12,554 nt of DNA, from the NCBI GenBank assembly GCA_046590705.1, contig JBKJUK010000236.1:1-12554 (forward strand), given 5' to 3'. Of this stretch, positions 1-7,622 are shown in pieces (the stretch's first letter is position 1; every line of letters begins with the position of its first letter). Both the position numbers and the translations under genes were made by a program. The DNA is from JBKJUK01 sp046590705 (lineage in GTDB: Bacteria > Acidobacteriota > Thermoanaerobaculia > Gp7-AA8). The notes beneath the pieces were generated by a model, which saw nothing but the letters and a program-made list of their open reading frames with translations, was not told where the DNA came from and searched no databases.

Positions 1-149
1 GGCACACCATCGAAGTCGGAGCCGATTCCTACGTGCTCGACTCCTGCGACTTCTGCCGTGCTGGAAGATGCCGTTGATCACATCGTGCACGCCGCAGAAG
101 TCGCAGGAGTAGAGCACGTAGGAATCGGCTCCGACTTCGATGGTGTGCC
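1..149. repeat. Long inverted repeat at window start (fold-back)
   Basis: Bases 1-56 are the reverse complement of 94-149 with one mismatch, separated by a 37-base spacer. The right arm is ordinary M19 coding sequence that includes the GSDFDG signature. A copy of coding DNA folded back at a sequence end is typical of a chimeric read or an assembly artefact; a genuine inverted duplication is less likely. Confidence 0.9.
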
Positions 150-351
150 TGCACTGCCATCAGGACTGACCGACGCGTCCATGCTCCCCCGAGTCACTGA
201 ACGATTGCTGGCGCGCGGTTTCCACGAAAGAGAGATCCACGCCATCTACGGCGGGAACTTCCTGAGAACCTTCAAAGCGATCGAACAGGCAGCACACCCG
301 ACGGGAGCAGAAAGTAGGGGCGCGTTGCGCGCGCCCGCTCCCTCGGCCTGA
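58..351 (+). CDS. Membrane dipeptidase (peptidase M19), C-terminal fragment
   Basis: This is the last ~97 residues of a zinc-dependent dipeptidase of the renal dipeptidase (M19) family, which hydrolyses dipeptides. The fragment contains the family signature HVGIGSDFDG at residues 20-29 and the typical ending region around GGNFLR (65-70); family members are usually 300-400 residues, so most of the gene lies outside. The GTG at 58 is only the first codon that can be trusted: the frame is open to base 1, but bases 1-56 are an inverted copy of 94-149 and are probably not the genuine upstream coding sequence. Residues LEDAVDHI right after codon 58 still fit the family, so the break is close to 57-60. 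The last ~12 codons are translated from a hairpin repeat (314-343), so the natural C-terminus was probably extended or replaced by repeat DNA. The family call is secure; the start is not. Confidence 0.85.
   Translation: MLEDAVDHIVHAAEVAGVEHVGIGSDFDGVPALPSGLTDASMLPRVTERLLARGFHEREIHAIYGGNFLRTFKAIEQAAHPTGAESRGALRAPAPSA
314..343. repeat. GTAGGGGCG-type hairpin repeat, copy 1
   Basis: The stem GGGCGCG (318-324) pairs perfectly with CGCGCCC (330-336) around the loop TTGCG. It begins with GTAGGGGCG and is followed by GCTCCC, as is the second copy at 9920. It overlaps the 3' end of the dipeptidase frame. Confidence 0.75.
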
Positions 352-395
352 CCGAAGGCAACACAGTTCAGGTCTCCTTCGCTGCGATAAGACAC

Positions 396-1103
396 CTACC
401 GCCGGAACGCAATCTTCCGCTCCTGCAACTCAAAGCGCACAAGATCGGCGCGCTTTGCGTCCCTGTAAGCATCCCACTCGCTCTGCAGACCTCTCCGGCG
501 AATCACCTCGCGGAAATGCCGGTACGCGCCGCGGCCCGAAAGTGCGTCGAGGAGTTCCTGGCTCGCAGCGGGACGAGCGTTGCGCGCAAACTTCCTCATG
601 GTCGTGATCTCGTCGAGGCTGTGCCGACTGAAGAGGTAAACCCACTCCTCATCGTTCTCGTAGTCGATGTCATCCTCGTCGTCGTTATCGCCAAACGAGA
701 CCCTGACTTCGCCGCTACGCGAGTTCACGTACAGAGCGCCGTCTTCAATTCCAGACAGCATATCGATCGAGTCGACGATGGCAGCGACCGAGACCACGGC
801 GTTCGGATCGTGAGGATCGGCTTCCTCGACCTGGACCGACTCGCGGCGACTCAGTTCGGCAGCCATCTCCTCTAACGATTTCGATAGTGCTTCGATCATG
901 CCGCGCGCGACGATGTCAACATCATCGATCGTGATGATCGCGTGCATGACCGCGCCCGCGACAACGATCGGAAGGTCAGAGTTTCGAGCCTGCAGGTAAT
1001 AGACGTCGCGATCTTCGCGAGGCATCACTCTGTCGCGATCGTACGCCAGATCGGCTGCCGCCCTGAGGGCCCGTTTCTCTGCCTTGGTCAGCTCATGAAA
1101 CAT
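396..1103 (-). CDS. UPF0158-like hypothetical protein
   Basis: This 235-residue soluble protein has a C-terminal part resembling the uncharacterised UPF0158 family: an acidic stretch (DNDDEDDIDYENDEE, 139-153), then FARNARPAASQELLDALSGRGAYRHFREVI and a following Trp-containing helix (about 172-214). The pattern LLDALxGRGAxRxFxxxxxxxGLxxEWxAYRD is the recognisable core. The first ~90 residues are helical and charged (LTKAEKRALRAAADLAYDRD near the start) and are not part of that family as I know it, so this is a two-part protein of unknown function. I chose the ATG at 1103. A longer frame to 1268 exists, but its extra 55 residues translate a hairpin-rich non-coding stretch and look non-protein-like. 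No clear ribosome binding site precedes 1103, so the start is moderately certain. The gene converges on the dipeptidase, 44 bases away. Confidence 0.7.
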   Translation of the reverse strand: MFHELTKAEKRALRAAADLAYDRDRVMPREDRDVYYLQARNSDLPIVVAGAVMHAIITIDDVDIVARGMIEALSKSLEEMAAELSRRESVQVEEADPHDPNAVVSVAAIVDSIDMLSGIEDGALYVNSRSGEVRVSFGDNDDEDDIDYENDEEWVYLFSRHSLDEITTMRKFARNARPAASQELLDALSGRGAYRHFREVIRRRGLQSEWDAYRDAKRADLVRFELQERKIAFRR

Positions 1104-1377
1104 CTCGAAATCGTAACGCCGATCGGTGCACCGAGGCAACGACGAAGTTGTAGTTTTGGGACCTAGTGGAAACGCCTCAGGCGCGCAGCGGGGCCACATA
1201 GGGCCGGAGGCCCGGCATCGAACTAGCCCAGGCCGTGAGGCCTTGGAGAATGGGACACGAAGACCCATCGGAGCCGCAGGGCGGCGGCATCGCGACCTTC
1301 TAAAGCAACCGAAGCCTCCCGATGACGTGCTAACTTCGGAGCCGTGCGCACGAACCCCAATCGTCCGCGTCGCGAGA

Positions 1378-1420
1378 GATCCTTCGCCTTCCCACCCGCC
1401 ACCCGCTCAGGATGACAAGA
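1378..1420. repeat. REP-like 'GATCCTTCGC...CTCAGGATGAC' repeat
   Basis: The segment GAGATCCTTCGC ... GCTCAGGATGAC has inverted ATCCT/AGGAT ends and matches a type of dispersed intergenic repeat common in many bacterial genomes, recognised from memory. Frames through it give the characteristic false peptide SCHPERVAGG on the minus strand. Only one clear copy is in this window. Confidence 0.5.
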
Positions 1421-1440
1421 AACGAGCGTAAGCTCTGTCC

Positions 1441-1446
1441 AGGAGA
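1441..1446 (+). promoter_or_regulatory. Ribosome binding site of the small lipoprotein gene
   Basis: AGGAGA lies 6 bases before the ATG at 1453. It is one of the few strong Shine-Dalgarno sites in the window and supports this short gene being real. Confidence 0.6.
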
Positions 1447-1452
1447 CTTCCA

Positions 1453-1674
1453 ATGAGAGTCTGGTCACTCATTCCCCTTCTACTCGCCCTCCCCTTCGTC
1501 AGTTGTACGAGGGAATCCTCAACCGTCAGCACTTCCACCGGTACCTCGACCGTCAGCGATCGGAGCATGGCCGAGAAAGCGGGCGACGCCGGACTTCGCG
1601 CTCGCAGGAAAGCCGAAGCGCTCAAGCGTGAAGCAGATAAAAAGGCGAAGGCCGCCGACGCCATCAACGAATGA
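1453..1674 (+). CDS. Small putative lipoprotein, unknown function
   Basis: This 73-residue protein starts with a short secretion signal (MRVWSLIPLLLALPFVSC) ending in a cysteine at residue 18, followed by a Ser/Thr-rich linker and a charged Ala/Lys/Glu-rich helix (about 39-73). The lipobox is imperfect (FVSC rather than LxGC), so membrane anchoring by lipidation is likely but not certain. The start is well supported: AGGAGA at 1441-1446 lies 6 bases before the ATG. I do not recognise the family. It lies 173 bases upstream of the efflux module on the same strand, so it may be transcribed with it or separately. Confidence 0.6.
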   Translation: MRVWSLIPLLLALPFVSCTRESSTVSTSTGTSTVSDRSMAEKAGDAGLRARRKAEALKREADKKAKAADAINE

Positions 1675-1847
1675 TTCACATTCAGCCTCGATGAGGGTGG
1701 TGATGCACGACCTTCGGTCCCCTGTTCTTCATCAAGTGCATGGCAGCGCAGGAAGGATGGCCTCTGCTGCGCCGGAGCAACTTTGCCGCTCGATCCTCGT
1801 ATACCTTGTCGTCATCGAGCCGAGATCTCATCTGGTAAGGAAGTGTC

Positions 1848-3113
1848 ATGAGCAAACGAATGAAGATAGGCATCGTGGTTGTGGTGCTGTTGATTGCGGG
1901 GAGCGCCGCAGTGTTCGTGGCGAAGCGGCGGGCGAAAGAAGGCATCGAAGTCACAGTGGCCAAGCTCGGGCGGGAGGATCTCACCAGCCGCGTTTCCTCC
2001 AACGGCAATATCGAAGCGAAGCGCAAGGTCGATATGTCGGCCAATATCATGGGTCAGATCACGAATCTGGCCGTGCGCGAAGGCGACATCGTAAAGAAGG
2101 GAGATTTTCTTCTGCAGATCGACCGGGCTCAGCACGCTGCCTCGGCCGCAAGCGCGTCTGCGTCGCTGCAGTCGCTCTTCTCCGATCGTGAAGCAGCCCG
2201 CGCTACCGCGCAGGAAGCAGCGCTGGTGTACGCCCGTGCCCAGAAGAGCTACAACGAGAAGCTGATTCCCCGCTCCGACCTCGAGCGCGCGAAAGCGCAG
2301 CTGGACTCTACGCGCGCGAATCTCGCCGCAATGGAAGGGCGCATCGCATCCGCCCGCGCCAACGTCAGCGGAGCTCAGAACACCCTCTCGAAGACGACGC
2401 TTCGCGCGCCGATGGACGGAATCATCACGCGCCTTCCTGTCGAAGAGGGAGAAGTCGCGGTCATCGGCACCATGAACAATCCCGGTACCGTCCTTCTCAC
2501 CATCTCAGACATGAGCGTGGTCGAGGCGACCATGGAAGTCGACGAGACTGATATCCCGAATGTGAAGCTCGGGCAACAGGCCGAGGTAACCATCGATGCC
2601 TACCCTAACCAGACGTTTAAGGCGGTCGTGACCGAAGTCGGATCGAGTCCGCGCAGTGCTACGGCCGGCTCCTCTGACGCCGTCGACTTCGAAGTAAAAC
2701 TACAGTTGCAGAATCCACCAGCTGCTGTTCGTCCCGGCTTCTCCGCGTCGGCAGACATCATCACCGCGTCGCGTGGCCGGGCCATCTCACTCCCGCTGCA
2801 GGCGCTGGTTGTTCGCGAAAAAAAGGACGCTAAGTCCGGGAAGTCGAAAACCTCTGTCACACCTGACGCACTGAAAGAGGAAGAAGGTGTCTACGTGTTC
2901 GATCGTGCTGCGAATACGGTCAAGTTCGTTCTTGTGAAGACAGGGGTGTCGGGCGAAGCTTCGGTCGAGATTCTCAGTGGCCTCGAGGAAGGAACTGAGA
3001 TCGTCACCGGCCCTTTCAAGGCACTTCGCGAACTCGAAGATGGCAAGAAGGTGCGTCTCGCGAAAGACCCGGACAAGAAAAAAGGTAAGAGCGACGAAGG
3101 CGACAAGTCGTAA
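1848..3113 (+). CDS. MacA/HlyD-type periplasmic adaptor of an efflux transporter
   Basis: This 421-residue adaptor would bridge an inner-membrane transporter and an outer-membrane channel. In order it shows: an N-terminal membrane anchor (7-25), the first half of the lipoyl domain (about 61-93), a long Ala-rich coiled-coil hairpin (about 95-181, turning near LIPRSD at 139-144), the second lipoyl half with LRAPMDGIITR (185-195), a beta-barrel region (about 222-315), and a C-terminal membrane-proximal domain ending in a lysine-rich tail. Length and order match MacA-like adaptors. The ATG at 1848 is preceded by AAGGAAG. It overlaps no neighbour; the first permease starts 7 bases after its stop, so the three genes look like one operon. 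The substrate cannot be told from sequence. An Ala-Lys insert at about 323-337 is unusual but harmless-looking. Confidence 0.9.
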   Translation: MSKRMKIGIVVVVLLIAGSAAVFVAKRRAKEGIEVTVAKLGREDLTSRVSSNGNIEAKRKVDMSANIMGQITNLAVREGDIVKKGDFLLQIDRAQHAASAASASASLQSLFSDREAARATAQEAALVYARAQKSYNEKLIPRSDLERAKAQLDSTRANLAAMEGRIASARANVSGAQNTLSKTTLRAPMDGIITRLPVEEGEVAVIGTMNNPGTVLLTISDMSVVEATMEVDETDIPNVKLGQQAEVTIDAYPNQTFKAVVTEVGSSPRSATAGSSDAVDFEVKLQLQNPPAAVRPGFSASADIITASRGRAISLPLQALVVREKKDAKSGKSKTSVTPDALKEEEGVYVFDRAANTVKFVLVKTGVSGEASVEILSGLEEGTEIVTGPFKALRELEDGKKVRLAKDPDKKKGKSDEGDKS

Positions 3114-3120
3114 CACACCT

Positions 3121-4320
3121 ATGGAAACGCTCCGGATTGCAGCCACTGCATTGCGCACCAACAAGCTGCGCAGCTTTCTCACTCTGCTGGGCGTGATCAT
3201 CGGCATCATGACCATCGTCTCGGTTGTAGCGGTGGTTTCCGGCCTGAACGATTACATCACCACCAAAGTTTTCACCCTGAATCCAGATGTTTTCATCATC
3301 ACGAAATTCGGCATCATCACCTCGCGAGAAGAGTTTCTCGCAGCGGTGCGGCGCAAGAACATCGACGCGGCCGACGTGCGGGCCATCGAGAATCGCTGTC
3401 GACTCTGCGGAATGATCGGCACGGGCATCAGGTCCAACCAGACCGTGAAGCGTCTCGCGGAGCGCCTCGATGACGTGGAGCTGAACGGCTCCTCAGCGAA
3501 CATGGCCGAGCTCAGTAATCTCGACCTCGAGGCGGGACGTTTCTTTAACTCCTCCGAGGAGCGACATTCGGCATCGCTGGCCGTCATCGGATCCGACTTG
3601 AAGGACGAGCTCTTCGGACAACTCGACCCACTCGGACGGGATGTGACCCTCGGCGGACGAAAACTGCGCGTGATTGGCGTTCTGCAAAAGCAGGGAAGCG
3701 TGCTGGGACAGAATCAGGACAAGGTGCTCTATCTGCCCCTCTCGACATACAAAAAAATCTACGGCGGTCGTCGCTCCGTCTCCATTTTCATCAGACCGGC
3801 GCGCGGTCTTGCTGAGTTGCAGCAGGCGCAGGACGAGGTACGAACGATCCTTCGGTCGCGACGGAAGACACCGTTCAAAGCAGTCGATCCTTTTGGAATC
3901 GTCACGGCCCAGGCGCTGCAGACACTGTGGAAAAACATCTCGGCCGGCGCGTTCGCATTCATGATCTTCATCTCGGGGATTTCGCTCATCGTCGGCGGCA
4001 TCGTAATCATGAACATCATGCTGGTGTCGGTCATCGAGCGCACGCGTGAGATCGGTCTGCGCCGTGCCCTCGGCGCGCGACCGCGCGACATCATGTGGCA
4101 GTTCATGACTGAGGCGATGATGCTGGCCAGTACCGGCGGTTTGATCGGTGTGATCCTCGGCTGGGCGATCACCAAGGCTATTCCGATGCCGACGCTGCTG
4201 CGGCCTTCTCTTGCGCTGACCGGTTTACTCGTCGCCGCCATCACCGGCGCGCTGGCGGGATTCTTTCCAGCCAGACGGGCCGCCAGGTTGTCTCCGATCG
4301 AAGCGTTGCGGTTCGAGTGA
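3121..4320 (+). CDS. ABC transporter permease, MacB/FtsX type (first)
   Basis: This 399-residue inner-membrane protein has the MacB layout: one N-terminal membrane helix (about 18-42) after the short amphipathic start METLRIAATALRTNKLRSF, a large periplasmic core domain (about 43-270), and a C-terminal FtsX block with three helices (about 275-302, 327-353, 363-383). Conserved FtsX features are visible: VIERTREIGLRRALGARPRDI (305-325), the QFMTEA helix start (327-332), and the terminal PARRAARLSPIEALR motif (383-397). The nucleotide-binding domain fused in true MacB is absent. I chose the ATG at 3121; the frame extends back to 2977, but that part overlaps the adaptor and is not membrane-protein-like. 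Translation is probably coupled to the adaptor, since no clear ribosome site is visible. It likely pairs with the next gene as a heterodimer. Confidence 0.9.
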   Translation: METLRIAATALRTNKLRSFLTLLGVIIGIMTIVSVVAVVSGLNDYITTKVFTLNPDVFIITKFGIITSREEFLAAVRRKNIDAADVRAIENRCRLCGMIGTGIRSNQTVKRLAERLDDVELNGSSANMAELSNLDLEAGRFFNSSEERHSASLAVIGSDLKDELFGQLDPLGRDVTLGGRKLRVIGVLQKQGSVLGQNQDKVLYLPLSTYKKIYGGRRSVSIFIRPARGLAELQQAQDEVRTILRSRRKTPFKAVDPFGIVTAQALQTLWKNISAGAFAFMIFISGISLIVGGIVIMNIMLVSVIERTREIGLRRALGARPRDIMWQFMTEAMMLASTGGLIGVILGWAITKAIPMPTLLRPSLALTGLLVAAITGALAGFFPARRAARLSPIEALRFE

Positions 4321-4327
4321 GATCACG

Positions 4328-5623
4328 ATGAAGGGAAAAGTGTCGTTTCTGCGGATGTGGTTCGGATCTCTCGGCGAGAACATGCGCTTCGCCACCACGG
4401 CGCTGCGCGGGAACAAGCTGCGAGCGTTTCTCACCATCGTCGGGATCGTCATCGGCGTGACCACTGTCATCGCCATGGTGTCGCTGATCGTCGGCTTCAG
4501 CAACAACGTCACCGCCAGCTTCCAGTCGTTCGGCGCAACCCTGGTGCAGTTTCAGAAATTCGATCCCAAGTTCGGTCCGGGCTCCAGGGACGCCTCGCAG
4601 CGCACCCGCAAAGAACTGACGTACGAAGACGCCCAGGCCCTCAAACGTCTCTGCCCTTCCATGCTGGCGGTTTCGCCAGAGCGATACTGGTTCGGTGGGG
4701 ATGGTGAGAATCAGCAGTCACTCCCAACGATCAAGCACCAGGCTCGGGAAGCAGATCCCGACACCTTCGCAGGAGTCACAGCGGACTATCCGGCCGCCAA
4801 CAACAAGGCTATTGCGGAGGGACGGTTCATCACCGAAGGTGATCAGCGCGCGTCGGCAGATGTCATGGTGATCGGCTCCGATCTGGCCGAGGCACTCTTC
4901 CCTTTTACGGATCCCATTGGTAAGGAAGTGCTTGTGCGCGGGGTGAAGTTCCGTGTCATCGGCGTATTCGAGAAGCAGGGAGAGTCGCTCTTCGAATCGA
5001 CCGACGCGCATGCACTCATTCCGCTCGAGACCTATGACCTGCGCTACCCCTGGATCAAGCGGGAGCGTGGTGTGAATATCGCCACGATCCCCCGCTCCCC
5101 TGAACTGGTCAGCAGGATCATCGATGAAGGGACGTCGGTCCTCCGCGCGCGCCGCAAAGTTCCCTTCAACAAGCCGAATGATTTCGGGATGATGACGCCG
5201 GACAAACTGATCGGGAACTTCCGGCAGATCACCGCCGGGATCACTCTGGCGATGATCTTCATCTCAGGTATCTCGCTGCTCGTTGGCGGTGTGGGCGTGA
5301 TGAACATCATGCTCGTGTCTGTGACAGAACGAACTCGCGAAATCGGCGTCCGCAAGGCCGTCGGCGCAGTGAAACGCGACATCGTCATGCAGTTTCTCAC
5401 CGAGGCCATGAGTCTTGGCGCCATCGGGGGAATTGTGGGGGTGCTACTGGGGCTGGCCATCGCGGCGGTTGTCGGAGCAGTCTCTCCGCTTAAAACCGCG
5501 ACACCACTCTGGTCGATTCTTCTCGGACTCGGGGTCTCGATCTCGATCGGGCTCTTTTTCGGAATCTACCCAGCCTGGAAGGCTGCGAAACTCGATCCGA
5601 TCGAAGCGCTACGCTATGAGTGA
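4328..5623 (+). CDS. ABC transporter permease, MacB/FtsX type (second)
   Basis: This 431-residue protein is a diverged paralogue of the preceding permease with the same plan: a short cytoplasmic leader, first helix (about 34-58), periplasmic core domain (about 59-300) and a three-helix FtsX block (about 303-332, 353-383, 394-415). Signature segments are SVTERTREIGVRKAVGAVKRD (331-351), QFLTEAM (355-361) and the ending PAWKAAKLDPIEALRYE. It starts 7 bases after the first permease stops. The presence of two different permeases behind one adaptor suggests a heterodimeric membrane core. No ATPase gene follows; instead a repeat composite begins 64 bases after the stop, which probably ends the operon. 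The Met at residue 19 is an alternative start, but the upstream leader looks genuine for this family. Confidence 0.9.
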   Translation: MKGKVSFLRMWFGSLGENMRFATTALRGNKLRAFLTIVGIVIGVTTVIAMVSLIVGFSNNVTASFQSFGATLVQFQKFDPKFGPGSRDASQRTRKELTYEDAQALKRLCPSMLAVSPERYWFGGDGENQQSLPTIKHQAREADPDTFAGVTADYPAANNKAIAEGRFITEGDQRASADVMVIGSDLAEALFPFTDPIGKEVLVRGVKFRVIGVFEKQGESLFESTDAHALIPLETYDLRYPWIKRERGVNIATIPRSPELVSRIIDEGTSVLRARRKVPFNKPNDFGMMTPDKLIGNFRQITAGITLAMIFISGISLLVGGVGVMNIMLVSVTERTREIGVRKAVGAVKRDIVMQFLTEAMSLGAIGGIVGVLLGLAIAAVVGAVSPLKTATPLWSILLGLGVSISIGLFFGIYPAWKAAKLDPIEALRYE

Positions 5624-5687
5624 GTTTCTGATGAACGCAGAACGCAGAACGATGAAGTGAGAAAGTGGAGCCGGTGCATACACAATG

Positions 5688-5786
5688 TGTGGCACAGGCA
5701 ATCCTGCCTGTGGCGCGCTGAATGGGTTTGGCACCATGGCACAATCCACCTGTTACTCCGCCACAGGCAAGATTGCCTGTGCCACA
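5688..5786 (-). repeat. Composite palindromic element (two hairpins), copy 1
   Basis: Two perfect 8-bp hairpins, CACAGGCA/TGCCTGTG, sit at 5693-5712 (loop ATCC) and 5762-5781 (loop AGAT), in opposite orientation around a 49-base centre. The outer ends TGTGGCAC and GTGCCACA also pair. Read on the minus strand, the centre matches the centre of the copy at 7623-7735 at 33 of 49 positions with no gaps. It may also act as a transcription end after the permease operon, but there is no T-tract. Confidence 0.85.
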
Positions 5787-5829
5787 CATGTCTCGCAGGT
5801 TTTCTGGGGTGGTAATCGAGGGCCCGCCT

Positions 5830-5856
5830 CACAGGCAGGATTGCCTGTGCTCCACA
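5830..5856 (+). repeat. Single hairpin arm of the CACAGGCA family
   Basis: A perfect stem CACAGGCA (5830-5837) and TGCCTGTG (5842-5849) with loop GGAT is followed by CTCCACA. Only the right-hand arm of the composite is present. It lies between the convergent permease operon and the phosphoesterase gene. Confidence 0.8.
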
Positions 5857-5875
5857 CTGCGCCTCCTTTCCCACT

Positions 5876-6937
5876 TCAGCGTGGTGTGAGGGTCTTCGGA
5901 CGCGCAATGAGGGTTGAAAATATTTCGTTTCCGTCTTCTCCGATGTAGGTGAGATGGAGCGGACCCTCTTTCGGGATCTGAAGCCTGGTGAAACCCCGGG
6001 TGGTTGCGCAGAGGCGCATTCCGGGAAGTCGACGCAGGGGCGTTCGCTTCGCTGCTGCGCCGGTGACGATGAAGGTCTGGTCTCGCTCTAGAAGTTGGAA
6101 GCTATGCTCATGGCCCGTGATCCAGATGGCATCGCTTCCTCTCAACGCCTGGTGAACCGCGTTCCGCATGATTCTGTACGGCCGCGACTGGAGATCCTGA
6201 TCCGATCGCCAGCCGTCGAAGCGAAGTAGATTCCTCCACGATGCCGGATCCGACAATGACACGGCCCCGCCGTGCGGGCCTCCACTCTCAATCGGATGAT
6301 GCGCGAAGGCGAGCACGACCCGTTCACTCCGCGCCTCGCGTGCGAGTACGTCGTAGAACTGTTGTGTCGATGTAGTACATGCTGGCTCCTGATCCTGCTT
6401 CACGCCGAGGAGAACCTGGCTGTCGATGAATAGCAGCTTCGCGCGACTTCCCAGCTCTCTGAGTTCTGGTCCCGCACATTGGGGAGCGGGCAGATAATTG
6501 ACCGACGTCTCTTCGGTGTTACGTTCGGCGATGTACCTGGCCTGTGCCTTCACGCCTTGGGCACCCGAGGCCCAGTCATGATTTCCCGGGACAAAAAAGG
6601 TCTGGACTCGTAGATCGTTGACTGTGTCGATCTGTTGTTGAAGGCGTCTGGCGTCACGCCGCTCTCCGCTCATGCCGCTGGGGTAGATGTTGTCGCCAAG
6701 AAAGACTACTGCGATCGGCGCAGAGAGTTTGCCTTCACGGACGAGATGTTCGCGGAGACGGAACAGGACCGGAGTCTCTATGCCTGCGTCGCCGGCGAGG
6801 TAGACGACGGAGTCGAGTTCATTCGTTGGATACGGCGGAGCGTAGCTCGTCCCACAATTTGTTTTTAGAGATGCGCAGCTTGCTGAAAGGATGAAAATCA
6901 GGATGGCAGGGGCGAATCGTGCTGAGATTGTTTTCAT
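5876..6937 (-). CDS. Calcineurin-like metallophosphoesterase, predicted lipoprotein
   Basis: This 353-residue phosphatase-like enzyme should use two metal ions to cleave phosphoesters. All the metal-binding blocks are present: GDAG (49-52), GDN (81-83), GNHD (118-121), the HHP histidines (213-214) and GHEH (275-278). The first block is GDxG rather than the common DxH, as in some purple-acid-phosphatase-like members. The N-terminus is a hydrophobic export signal ending in SASC (cysteine at residue 21); the lipobox is weak, but an envelope location is likely. Substrate unknown. ATG start at 6937. The gene stands alone, with hairpin repeats on both sides, and converges with the efflux operon. 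The fold is certain; lipidation and substrate are inferences. Confidence 0.85.
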   Translation of the reverse strand: MKTISARFAPAILIFILSASCASLKTNCGTSYAPPYPTNELDSVVYLAGDAGIETPVLFRLREHLVREGKLSAPIAVVFLGDNIYPSGMSGERRDARRLQQQIDTVNDLRVQTFFVPGNHDWASGAQGVKAQARYIAERNTEETSVNYLPAPQCAGPELRELGSRAKLLFIDSQVLLGVKQDQEPACTTSTQQFYDVLAREARSERVVLAFAHHPIESGGPHGGAVSLSDPASWRNLLRFDGWRSDQDLQSRPYRIMRNAVHQALRGSDAIWITGHEHSFQLLERDQTFIVTGAAAKRTPLRRLPGMRLCATTRGFTRLQIPKEGPLHLTYIGEDGNEIFSTLIARPKTLTPR

Positions 6938-6990
6938 GATCCTGTCGCTTCGGTCTCGTTCTGTTTGACCGGTGGCAAGCCACTACTGTT

Positions 6991-7023
6991 TCGCGTCACA
7001 GGCAGGATTGCCTGTGCTCCACA
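6991..7023 (+). repeat. Single hairpin arm of the CACAGGCA family
   Basis: A perfect hairpin at 6997-7016 (loop GGAT) is preceded by TCGCGT and followed by CTCCACA. The upstream bases (from ~6971, GGTGGCAA...) weakly resemble the centre of the complete composites, so this may be a decayed longer copy. It lies between the ASCH and phosphoesterase genes. Confidence 0.8.
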
Positions 7024-7033
7024 GTGTTCCTTG

Positions 7034-7561
7034 TCATTCTTCGTCTTCTTCGATGACTAGTGGTTCCAACGATTCTGCTACTTCGTAGGGCACTTCGAAC
7101 ATTCCGTCTGCGCCTTCAAATGGGATAGGTTCGATCTGTACCACGTCGCTGAAGTAGAGCCAGTACTCTGCGTCGTCCTGCACCCAGGGGCTGCCGGCCA
7201 TCGGATGCTCTTCTTCGACGGTGTCGTCAGGACCAAATACTTCGGCGAGTTGCGCTACGGCGATAATCGCTCCCCGCTCCCAGACTTCGGCTACGAAGCC
7301 TTCACTGCCGGGATCGAGTTCCGCGACGAGTTCTGGCTCGAAACCATCCTCGGCGGCGATCACTCGCAGGGCTGCGAAATCCTCCGCGGTGGGCTCGGCA
7401 GAGGACGCATGAATGAGAATCGGGCCGCGATACTTCGACGGCCAACTGCCCCGATTCTCCACGTCCTTTCCGAGCCAGGCCACCGCACCTGCCCACGGCT
7501 GTCGCAGAGAGATGGCAGGGACGGGCTGGTCTTTGGGGTGATCTTTCAGAATTTCGAGCAT
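7034..7561 (-). CDS. ASCH-domain protein
   Basis: This 175-residue protein carries an ASCH (PUA-like, predicted RNA- or nucleotide-binding) domain in its first two thirds. The diagnostic pattern is AISLRQPWAGAVAWLGKDVE with NRG following (16-38), then YRGPILIHAS (44-53): hydrophobic-LRQPWA, KxxENR and RGxxxIHAS are the family's ligand-facing blocks. A long acidic tail (about 115-175, ending in EEDEE) is beyond the core domain. The exact role is unknown; related domains bind RNA or modified nucleosides. The start is supported by GGAGG at 7566-7570 just before the ATG. It is flanked by hairpin repeats on both sides and is likely its own transcription unit. Confidence 0.75.
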   Translation of the reverse strand: MLEILKDHPKDQPVPAISLRQPWAGAVAWLGKDVENRGSWPSKYRGPILIHASSAEPTAEDFAALRVIAAEDGFEPELVAELDPGSEGFVAEVWERGAIIAVAQLAEVFGPDDTVEEEHPMAGSPWVQDDAEYWLYFSDVVQIEPIPFEGADGMFEVPYEVAESLEPLVIEEDEE

Positions 7562-7622
7562 GACGCCTCCGATTTTTGTGATTCTACTTGGCAGAGCATC
7601 ATTGTGGAACGCAGCGAGATCC

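Larger units (their letters stand above)
1104..1452. other. Non-coding stretch with hairpins and REP-like repeat
   Basis: This is the divergent region between the UPF0158-like gene and the small lipoprotein, and it should hold both promoters. I see a GGGCC/GGCCC hairpin at 1201-1213, a second hairpin at 1227-1246 (CCCAGGCC/GGCCTTGG with loop GTGA, 7 of 8 pairs), and a REP-like segment at about 1378-1420 whose ATCCT and AGGAT ends face each other. No convincing promoter boxes or RNA gene could be assigned. Confidence 0.5.

Noticed and set aside
1223..1468. Minus-strand frame of 81 codons upstream of the lipoprotein
   Set aside because: The peptide is a translated dispersed repeat (SCHPERVAGG) and hairpin DNA.
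2977..3120. Upstream extension of the first permease
   Set aside because: It overlaps the adaptor out of frame and encodes Arg/Lys-rich non-family sequence; the ATG at 3121 gives the normal FtsX-type start.
5490..5948. Several short frames giving peptides such as WHRQSCLW
   Set aside because: These are translations of the CACAGGCA hairpins, not proteins.
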